Assembly (NCBI GenBank): GCA_024278345.1
Contig: JAJRTK010000532.1
Span: 1-11,042, forward strand
DNA length: 11,042 bases
Source: a bacterium
Lineage (GTDB): Bacteria > CSSED10-310 > JAJRTK01
Direction of reading: 5' to 3'
Program-made: the position numbers and the translations under genes
Notes under the pieces: generated by a model
What the model was told of the DNA's origin: nothing
Seen by the model: the letters and a program-made list of their open reading frames with translations, nothing else
Databases searched by the model: none
In this document: one piece after another, positions 5,576 to 11,042 of the stretch
Numbering within the stretch: the first letter of the stretch is position 1
Layout: every line of letters begins with the position of its first letter

Positions 5576-7657
5576 TCAGCTCCGAATCTTGTCTTCGAAC
5601 TTTTTCTTCAGCGCCTCGCTCACCTCCGTGGGCGTGGGGCCGTACTTCTCGAACTCCATGGTAAATTCGGCCTTGCCCTGGCTCGCCGAACGAAGGTTCG
5701 TGGAGTATCCAAACATTTCCGCCAAAGGCACTTGGGCCTCGACTTGGCTGAAACCTTCATCATCCGTCGTCCCGATAATGATTCCACGCCGCTGCATGAG
5801 CGTCCGGATCACGTTACCTTGAAACTCTTTGGGCGCTTCGATGGCCACGTTCATGATGGGCTCCAAGATCATCGGCTGCGCCTTCGTATAGGCCTGCCAG
5901 AAGGCACGGCGTGCCGCCATCTGGAAAGCCAGATCCGACGAATCCACCGCGTGAGAATTCCCATCTTCCAGCACGACACGCAAGCCAACCACGGGAAAAC
6001 CAATGAGGCGGCCCTTCCCCAAACAGGAACGAAACCCCTTTTCACAGGCGGCGATGTACTCCGTGGGGACATTGCCGCCCTTAACCCGGTTGACCATCTC
6101 GAACTCCCCCTCGGGGAACGGCTCGACGTAGCCAATGACCCGGCCGTATTGGCCGGCACCACCCGTTTGTTTCCTGTGAGTGTAATCAAAGCTCGCACGC
6201 CGGGTCACTGCCTCTCGATAGGCCACCTGGGGCTGCCCCGTCGTAACCTCTGCCTTGTATTCCCGCTTCATCCGCTCGACGTAGACTTCCAGATGGAGTT
6301 CGCCCATCCCGGAGATGATCGTCTCTTGGCTCTCGCTGTCCGAGCGCACGCGAAAAGTCGGATCTTCCTTTGAAAACCGCTGGAGCGCCTTGGACATATT
6401 CTGCTCCGCCTTGCGGTCGATGGGATGAATACTCAAGTGGATCACCGGCTCTGGCACGTGCATCGAGGTCATGGACCAGTGGACATCTGGCGAGGTGAAG
6501 GTATCACCGGATGCGCAATCGACGCCGAACAGCGCCACGATATCCCCGGCGCCTGCATCGACGATCTCTTCCATTTCGTCTGCGTGCATCCGCACCAGCC
6601 TCCCAACTTTGACCCGCTTTTCCGTCCGCGCATTGCAAATTGCGTCCCCACGGCGAAGCGTTCCCTGGTAAATCCGGATGTAGGTGAGCTGACCATACCT
6701 TCCGTCCTCCAACTTGAAGGCAAACGCCACCAACGGACCTTCCAGGGAATTGGACAAGGACACGGCCTCGCCGCCACCGTTGGAAAGCTCGATGGCATCA
6801 TTTTGGATCTGCGTGGGATCGGGCAGATAGAGATTCACGGCATCAAGAAGCGGCTGCACGCCCCGGTTTTTGTAGGCTGACCCCATCAAGACAGGCGTAA
6901 GTTTCAGCGAAAGCGTTCCCTGGCGAATCGCTTCTCGGACGAGACCCGCGGTGACACGCTCCTCCAAGATCGCTTCGGTGAGCTCGTCGGAAAATAACGA
7001 AACTGCATCCAACATCGCTTCCTGGGCTGCCTCGGCCTCGGCCTTGAGGTCGGGCGGAATTTCCTCCGCGTGGACGATTTCACCAGCACCCCCGCGGAAC
7101 ATCAGCGCCCTCATCTCCACGAGATCAACGACGCCCTCGAAACCGGCTTCGCGGCCGACGGGAATCTGGAGCATCACCGCGTTATGGCCCAGTTTCTCTC
7201 GAAGCTGTTGCACCACTTTCACGGGGCTGGCTCCCGTGCGGTCGAGCTTGTTCACAAAGGCGATCCTTGGAACCTGGTAACGGCGCATTTGCCGATCGAC
7301 GGTGATGGACTGAGACTGGACCCCGGCGACCCCGCAAAGAACCAAAACAGCCCCATCAAGAACACGGAGTGACCGCTCCACTTCGATGGTAAAATCAACG
7401 TGGCCGGGCGTGTCAATGATATTGACGGTGTGCCCCTTCCACTGGCAGTGAGTGGCTGCCGAGGCGATGGTGATTCCCCGCTCCCGCTCGAGCTCCATGG
7501 AGTCCATCTTCGCTCCCACTCCATCCTTGCCTTTGACGTCGTGAATCGCATGAATCCGATTCGTGTAGAAGAGTATCCGCTCAGTCAACGTGGTCTTGCC
7601 CGCATCAATATGCGCACTGACCCCTATGTTTCTTATTCTGCCAAGGTCCGTGATCAT
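5576..7657 (-). CDS. fusA: Elongation factor G, mitochondrial/spdEFG1-like
   Basis: A 693-residue translational GTPase that moves tRNA-mRNA through the ribosome. G motifs are all present: AHIDAGKTT (15-23), RGITI (60-64), DTPGH (82-86), NKLD (136-139) and a G5-like GSAYKNRG. Domains II-V follow, including [14 protein letters not shown] in domain IV and [20 protein letters not shown] near the end. The segments [24 protein letters not shown] and [28 protein letters not shown] match my memory of mitochondrial EFG1 and the related spdEFG1 group rather than the usual bacterial EF-G. That group exists in spirochaetes, planctomycetes and delta-proteobacteria, usually alongside a second EF-G specialised for ribosome recycling. 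The frame is open upstream to 8179, but ATG 7657 gives the normal EF-G N-terminus and length. There is no strong ribosome site. The ATPase gene follows 15 bp later. Confidence 0.93.
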   Translation of the reverse strand: MITDLGRIRNIGVSAHIDAGKTTLTERILFYTNRIHAIHDVKGKDGVGAKMDSMELERERGITIASAATHCQWKGHTVNIIDTPGHVDFTIEVERSLRVLDGAVLVLCGVAGVQSQSITVDRQMRRYQVPRIAFVNKLDRTGASPVKVVQQLREKLGHNAVMLQIPVGREAGFEGVVDLVEMRALMFRGGAGEIVHAEEIPPDLKAEAEAAQEAMLDAVSLFSDELTEAILEERVTAGLVREAIRQGTLSLKLTPVLMGSAYKNRGVQPLLDAVNLYLPDPTQIQNDAIELSNGGGEAVSLSNSLEGPLVAFAFKLEDGRYGQLTYIRIYQGTLRRGDAICNARTEKRVKVGRLVRMHADEMEEIVDAGAGDIVALFGVDCASGDTFTSPDVHWSMTSMHVPEPVIHLSIHPIDRKAEQNMSKALQRFSKEDPTFRVRSDSESQETIISGMGELHLEVYVERMKREYKAEVTTGQPQVAYREAVTRRASFDYTHRKQTGGAGQYGRVIGYVEPFPEGEFEMVNRVKGGNVPTEYIAACEKGFRSCLGKGRLIGFPVVGLRVVLEDGNSHAVDSSDLAFQMAARRAFWQAYTKAQPMILEPIMNVAIEAPKEFQGNVIRTLMQRRGIIIGTTDDEGFSQVEAQVPLAEMFGYSTNLRSASQGKAEFTMEFEKYGPTPTEVSEALKKKFEDKIRS

Positions 7658-7955
7658 GATCGTCTCATCTCGCTTACGATAACCGGCCGGCCCATCGAGA
7701 AACCGGCGGTGGAACGGATCGAGCATCGACCATTCCACCGCCAGTACGCTTCCAGCAGCGATGCCCCAAGTACCAGGGCGACGCCGCTCCGGCCACAAAA
7801 AAGGATTTTCTCCTGTTAATACTTGTCCGCAAAAAAAGCAAGCACACTGCAAAAAAAACAGGCGAAACAATTTGTCGGATCGAATCACTCCTGGTAACGA
7901 TAGAGCCTCGATCTGGCGACGAATGAACCGACCTACATATGTCACGAGGTTTCCC
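7658..7955. other. Divergent intergenic region between fusA and the SGNH hydrolase gene
   Basis: About 300 bp serving two divergent units. It holds two A-tracts, A7 at 7831-7837 and A8 at 7851-7858, starting 20 bp apart, nearly two helical turns. On the minus strand these are T-tracts just upstream of TATTAA (complement of 7816-7821), a 4/6 match to a -10 box that could serve fusA, although no good -35 is seen 15-19 bp away. On the plus strand a candidate promoter lies at 7872-7900. Both flanking frames remain open through much of this gap, but with composition that looks unselected. Confidence 0.4.
7872..7900 (+). promoter_or_regulatory. Candidate promoter of the SGNH/GT-C operon
   Basis: TTGTCG (7872-7877, 4/6 to TTGACA) is followed after 17 nt by TAACGA (7895-7900), a poor -10. 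The start would fall near 7907, giving a leader of roughly 50 nt. Weak, sequence-only evidence. Confidence 0.22.
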
Positions 7956-9233
7956 GTGAAACGACCCCGAACCAGCGTTAAGATCGCCATTGCCGCACTG
8001 CTCATGGCCGTCTTCTGGCTTCTGGCTGAGCTCTTGGCCTGGGGTATCCTTGGGTTTCTCAAACCGCCCAAGCTGCTTCCTGACGGGCGGCGAAAGGTGG
8101 CTCCAGAGTCGGTCTGGAAACCGCGTGACGCCCACAAGCCCAAAGAAAAACCCTGGCACCGATACCGCATCGTCTCCATCGGCGATTCATGTACTTACGG
8201 GCTTGGCGTGAAAAAGGAGGCTCCCTATCCAAGGGTACTGGAACAGCTCCTGAACCAGAAGGCGGGCTTCCACCGCTACGAAGTCCTCAACCTGGGTGTG
8301 GCCGGCTACACCAGCTATCTGGGGTTAACGCAGCTCCGAAAACTAGCCCTGCGATTCCGGCCCGATCTGGTTATCGCCAGTTTCGGGCTCAATGACAAGT
8401 GGAGGTCCGAGCTCTCGGACCGGAACAAGGGCGCCCTGGAACACTCGAGCCTGATGCGGCTCCGGTTCGATATCATCGGTGTCTTGCAATACAGCCCGCT
8501 TTTCAGGCTTCTGCGCTACTCCCTTGGGCCCCTTGTGAAAACCCAGAAGATGCGGTTTGCCAATCTTGAGGCGGTTTACCGGGTCTCCCTGAAGGAGTAT
8601 GAGAAAAACCTCGCGGCCATCGCTCGGGAGTGCCGCGCCAACGGAGCCGAGGTCATCTTTATGTTCCAACTGGAAACCCCGGCCATCAAGCGTTTGACGC
8701 GGGAAGGCATTGCGGCACACGAAGCGGGAGACGACCGCATGGCCATCCAAAAGCTGAAAGAAGTGACGGAAATCCGGTTCATTTACTATCCCAGGCCCTT
8801 CTGGTATCTGGCCCAGGCGTACAAGGCTGTCGGCGAAAAGACCAAGGCCAAGGCCGCTCGGCAAAAGGCCGAACAGTTCGCCACTCTTTATCCATTTCCC
8901 CACCCACTGGCGATTCCGCCGGACCGGATTCACGTGGCGGAGAATCTGGACGGCATCGTCCTCAAACCCTGGGACCACTTTGATATCTTCGGGCGATACC
9001 GGGAAACGATGGAAAAAGTGGCCACCGCCGAAAAAGTGAACATGCTCGCCCTGGACCCCAGGGATTTCGGGCCATCCCTCTTCTTCGATTATTGCCACAT
9101 GACAGCCGCTGGCTACCGGCGAGTCGCGGCCAAGCTCCTGCCACTTGTGTGGAAACTGAGCCGCGGGCAAACGGTCGCCAAACCTGCCGCTTCCCTGGAG
9201 GACCGAGACGCCGCCAATGGAGGCAACCCATGA
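7956..9233 (+). CDS. Membrane-anchored SGNH/GDSL hydrolase or acyltransferase-like protein
   Basis: A 425-residue protein with an N-terminal basic stretch and one hydrophobic segment (about 10-35), so probably inner-membrane anchored with the catalytic domain outside. SGNH blocks are complete: block [10 protein letters not shown] with nucleophile S78, block II Gly114 (NLGVAGYTS), block III Asn146 (FGLND), and block V D378-x-x-H381 ([10 protein letters not shown]). Such enzymes cleave or transfer ester-linked acyl groups, often on polysaccharides or lipids; the substrate is unknown here. Residues about 246-310 form an inserted helical hairpin with TPR character ([42 protein letters not shown]). 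GTG 7956 is preferred because ACGAGG (7944-7949) stands 6 nt upstream; ATG 7923 is an in-frame alternative with no ribosome site that adds 11 residues. Its stop overlaps the next gene's start (ATGA), indicating translational coupling. Confidence 0.87.
   Translation: MKRPRTSVKIAIAALLMAVFWLLAELLAWGILGFLKPPKLLPDGRRKVAPESVWKPRDAHKPKEKPWHRYRIVSIGDSCTYGLGVKKEAPYPRVLEQLLNQKAGFHRYEVLNLGVAGYTSYLGLTQLRKLALRFRPDLVIASFGLNDKWRSELSDRNKGALEHSSLMRLRFDIIGVLQYSPLFRLLRYSLGPLVKTQKMRFANLEAVYRVSLKEYEKNLAAIARECRANGAEVIFMFQLETPAIKRLTREGIAAHEAGDDRMAIQKLKEVTEIRFIYYPRPFWYLAQAYKAVGEKTKAKAARQKAEQFATLYPFPHPLAIPPDRIHVAENLDGIVLKPWDHFDIFGRYRETMEKVATAEKVNMLALDPRDFGPSLFFDYCHMTAAGYRRVAAKLLPLVWKLSRGQTVAKPAASLEDRDAANGGNP
9219..9223 (+). 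promoter_or_regulatory. Ribosome binding site fixing the start of the GT-C gene
   Basis: GGAGG stands 6 nt before ATG 9230, inside the last codons of the SGNH gene. It selects this start over the open frame that extends back to 9092. Confidence 0.75.
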
Positions 9234-10864
9234 CCACCGCTCCTGATGCCGCCAGTTTGGGAAGGGAAGACTCAAAATCCACCATCGCAAGAATGGGGAC
9301 TCCAAGGCCCTTGGAAGCGAAGGTTGATCCGTTGGGACAACAGATGCTGAGAGAAGATGAGCCTCTTTCCGGCACGGCAGCCATGGCCATGGCGGGATGT
9401 GTGGCGGGGCTCCTCGCCCTGCCCACTCTGCTTTCCTTTTTCGTCGCCGATGACTTCGTCTCCCTTTACAGCGTCACGACGACGCCGCCATGGCGCTACC
9501 TCTACTCCAACTGGCTGGGCGCCGTGGGCGAAGGAGGATTCTATCGGCCGGTCTTCAATTGGGTCCTTGGAATCTGCTATCTGCCCATGGGCCTCAACCC
9601 GGTACCCTTCCGCCTGATGCTCATCGCTCTCTTTTCGGTGAACGCCGCGCTTGTGGCCAAGGTGGCCTGGAGGGCGACGAATTCCACCGTGGCGGCTTTG
9701 GTGGCGGGCCTCTTTTTCGCCGCGCACCCCGTCCATGTAGAGGCCATCGGCTGGATCTCCGCTCTCTTGGAACAGCTTTGCGCTCTCTTTTTTTTGCTCA
9801 CTGTTTTGAGCTTCGATGGCGCGGCCAGGCGCTTTGGCAGGCTGCCCACTCGGGGTTGGCTCGCCCTGGCGACGGGGCTGATGGCCCTTTCCCTAGGCTC
9901 GAAGGAAATGGGTATTACACTTCCGGCCGTCGTCATCGTCTGGGACCTCTGCCTCTACGCCTCCTGGGACGCCAATCCGTGGAAGGCGCCAACAGTCCTG
10001 TGGCGCGCCATCCGGAGCAGAATCGGGCTATGGCTCCCCATGGCGGCCTTGGGAATCGCTTACCTGGCGTTTCGATGGGCCATCCTGGGAGGAATCGGCG
10101 GATATGGGGCAGAAAAGCACTTCCGGTTTGGAGTCATGGACAACTACCTGGTCCATTATATTTATTTTCTGTTGCAGCCGTTGCCGGCTGCCTGGTTGGA
10201 CCGGGCCGCTGGAGGCAAGGCACTGACCGTTGTTTTGGGGGCGCTGGCTGGAACTGCCGCTCTCTGGCGGGCATCGGGCCTTCCGCGAACGAAGGGAATC
10301 CCGCTGGGTATTGCCTGGATGGCCATCACCTGGCTCCCGGTCTCGACCCTTCTAAGAACGCAGTATATGTTCCTTCCCTCGGTGGGCCTCGCCATCATCG
10401 TCGGTTCCTTGATGGGCGCACTGCTGGGCCGGGCAAGGAAAACCGGGGCCACCGCTCTTTCAAGCCTTCTAGCGCTGGCCATGCTCTGCTGGATGCTTCA
10501 GGCTGGAAACAGCCTGTTGGGCGGCCTGAAAAAATGGGAAGAGGGCGGTCAGATCACGCACTCCGTCCTCACGCAGACCAAGGAGATCCTGGGCGCCGCG
10601 CCGGCAGCGAAGACTCTTCTCTTCGAGGGGCTTCCGGTCAATATCGGAGTTCCCGTTTTCCAGCACGGCATCGCCGAGAGCCTGAGACTTTACCTTGGCC
10701 GGGACGAGATCAGCGCCGCCCGCCTTCCCAGCTTCCAGCAGCTCCCACCCAGCATCGATCCCATGAAGAGCCGGTTTTTTCGTTATCGCCGTGGCCAACT
10801 CACGGAAGTCACGGCGGAGATCCGTGGCCGCCGGGCCAGCAGCACCAATCAACCCAAGGAATAG
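9230..10864 (+). CDS. Polytopic GT-C-type glycosyltransferase-like membrane protein
   Basis: A 544-residue integral membrane protein with about 11-13 hydrophobic segments from residue 48 to about 450, after a polar N-terminal tail and before a soluble tail of about 90 residues. GT-C features of the PMT/TMTC-like kind are visible: an Asp pair just after the first membrane helix (FFVADDF, D74-D75), the usual site of the catalytic Asp in the first external loop; FYRPVF (104-109); and HPVHVEAIGW (166-175). The tail segment LLFEGLPVNIGVPVFQHGI resembles the soluble end of related GT-C proteins. By family, it would transfer a sugar from a polyprenyl-phosphate donor to a lipid, glycan or protein acceptor outside the membrane. 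The start overlaps the SGNH stop by 4 bp, so the pair probably acts together on an envelope glycan. Donor and acceptor are unknown. Confidence 0.75.
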   Translation: MTTAPDAASLGREDSKSTIARMGTPRPLEAKVDPLGQQMLREDEPLSGTAAMAMAGCVAGLLALPTLLSFFVADDFVSLYSVTTTPPWRYLYSNWLGAVGEGGFYRPVFNWVLGICYLPMGLNPVPFRLMLIALFSVNAALVAKVAWRATNSTVAALVAGLFFAAHPVHVEAIGWISALLEQLCALFFLLTVLSFDGAARRFGRLPTRGWLALATGLMALSLGSKEMGITLPAVVIVWDLCLYASWDANPWKAPTVLWRAIRSRIGLWLPMAALGIAYLAFRWAILGGIGGYGAEKHFRFGVMDNYLVHYIYFLLQPLPAAWLDRAAGGKALTVVLGALAGTAALWRASGLPRTKGIPLGIAWMAITWLPVSTLLRTQYMFLPSVGLAIIVGSLMGALLGRARKTGATALSSLLALAMLCWMLQAGNSLLGGLKKWEEGGQITHSVLTQTKEILGAAPAAKTLLFEGLPVNIGVPVFQHGIAESLRLYLGRDEISAARLPSFQQLPPSIDPMKSRFFRYRRGQLTEVTAEIRGRRASSTNQPKE

Positions 10865-11042
10865 ATGGACCTTCTTCTGGATCACCCCGCGGCGGAGCAC
10901 GACAGGTATCAACGTAAGCCGGGACACAAGCCAAAACCAAGACGCAACGCGTCGTACATGAATGTGGGTCCAGGGAGCGAGCTCCCTGGTGGGTGCAGGG
11001 CAAAGCCCTGCCGGGGACCGGGGCCGGAGGCCCCGGACGACC
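10865..11042 (+). CDS. Possible small open frame after the GT-C gene (partial, doubtful)
   Basis: ATG 10865 directly follows the GT-C stop codon, with AAGGA 4 nt upstream (10857-10861), and the frame stays open to the window edge (59 codons). The first half, MDLLLDHPAAEHDRYQRKPG, is Lys/Arg/His-rich afterwards; from about codon 33 the frame runs into the GC-rich hairpin module and yields a Gly/Pro-rich string typical of non-coding palindromes. It may be a third operon gene interrupted by the inserted element, or chance. No family is recognised. Confidence 0.2.
   Translation, partial: MDLLLDHPAAEHDRYQRKPGHKPKPRRNASYMNVGPGSELPGGCRAKPCRGPGPEAPDD
10941..10953 (+). repeat. Small hairpin GACGC-AAC-GCGTC before the HEARO-like module
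   Basis: A perfect 5-bp stem with a 3-nt loop, ending 4 nt before the ATGA. It lies in the stretch that would serve as guide or target flank if the downstream module is an omega RNA. It may be chance. Confidence 0.3.
10958..11042 (+). ncRNA. HEARO/omega-RNA-like stem-loop module (5' part, cut by window edge)
   Basis: After ATGA at 10958-10961, three GC-rich hairpins follow closely: 10970-10978 with 10981-10989 (9 bp, CCAGGGAGC), 10995-11001 with 11005-11011 (7 bp, GCAGGGC around AAA), and 11018-11025 with 11029-11036 (8 bp, CCGGGGCC around GGA). All three stems are perfect. Serial CCAGGG-type and GCAGGG-type hairpins just after an ATGA or GTGA resemble, from memory, the HEARO RNA. HEARO lies at the left end of IS200/IS605-like elements and acts as the omega RNA of IsrB HNH nickases, with the guide taken from flanking DNA upstream. 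There is no T-run, so terminators are unlikely. A downstream HNH gene would lie outside the window. Alternatives are another repeat family or a degraded element. Confidence 0.5.

Noticed and set aside
5237-6373. Long plus-strand open frame (378 codons) across the ATPase and EF-G genes
   Set aside because: Antisense to two well-recognised genes, His/Arg/Pro-rich translation with no domain; a GC-driven shadow.
7658-8179. N-terminal extension of EF-G to 867 residues
   Set aside because: The extension precedes the normal EF-G N-terminus, has no conserved content and would overlap the divergent SGNH gene; ATG 7657 gives the family length.
8343-9305. Minus-strand open frame of 320 codons opposite the SGNH gene
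   Set aside because: Fully antisense to a gene with complete SGNH blocks; no recognisable motif in its own product.
9490-10917. Plus-strand 475-codon frame overlapping the GT-C gene
   Set aside because: Alternate frame of a membrane-protein gene; product is Gly/Arg/Pro-rich and unlike any family, while the other frame shows coherent membrane helices and GT-C motifs.
10970-11036. Stem-loops at the right edge read as transcription terminators
   Set aside because: No T-run follows any of the three stems on either strand, and three tandem stems fit a structured RNA better.
1-11042. CRISPR arrays, tRNA or rRNA genes, transposase or integrase genes
   Set aside because: No regularly spaced direct repeats, no tRNA-like cloverleaf noticed, and no product with transposase, integrase or phage motifs inside the window.

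Overview
This is a chromosomal stretch of a moderately GC-rich bacterium. The EF-G gene is of the type shared by mitochondria, spirochaetes, planctomycetes and delta-proteobacteria. The other genes (a DUF4388-like/J-domain/TPR protein, an NtrC-type sigma-54 regulator, and an SGNH hydrolase paired with a GT-C membrane protein) fit a delta-proteobacterial-grade or related candidate-phylum bacterium. I cannot name the taxon. No plasmid, phage or CRISPR hallmarks are visible.

Layout: (a) 1-2825, minus strand: thrB (homoserine kinase), then a DUF4388-like + J-domain + TPR protein, then the first 52 codons of an unknown small protein that runs off the left edge. (b) 2826-3066: divergent regulatory gap with a plausible sigma-70 promoter for thrB. 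(c) 3067-4479, plus strand: orphan NtrC-family response regulator with a GSFTDA version of the sigma-54-contact loop. (d) 4480-4822: convergent gap holding a 154-bp MITE-like element with 11-bp perfect terminal inverted repeats, a perfect 8-bp flanking duplication and an internal palindrome. (e) 4823-7657, minus strand: EF-G of the mt/spdEFG1 type, followed 15 bp later by a small RecA-like P-loop ATPase of unknown role. (f) 7658-7955: divergent gap with A-tracts. (g) 7956-10864, plus strand: membrane-anchored SGNH hydrolase, overlapping by 4 bp (ATGA) a polytopic GT-C-like glycosyltransferase; together they look like a two-gene envelope-glycan or lipid modification unit. (h) 10865-11042: a short open frame, then an ATGA followed by three close-packed GC-rich stem-loops. 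These resemble the start of a HEARO/omega-RNA mobile element (the RNA partner of IsrB-type HNH proteins), cut by the window edge.

Most genes are ordinary housekeeping or envelope genes. The least ordinary signals are the MITE at 4541-4694 with its target duplication, the HEARO-like hairpin module at the right edge, and the uncharacterised ATPase coupled to EF-G. All family assignments come from reading motifs by eye; no database search was run.
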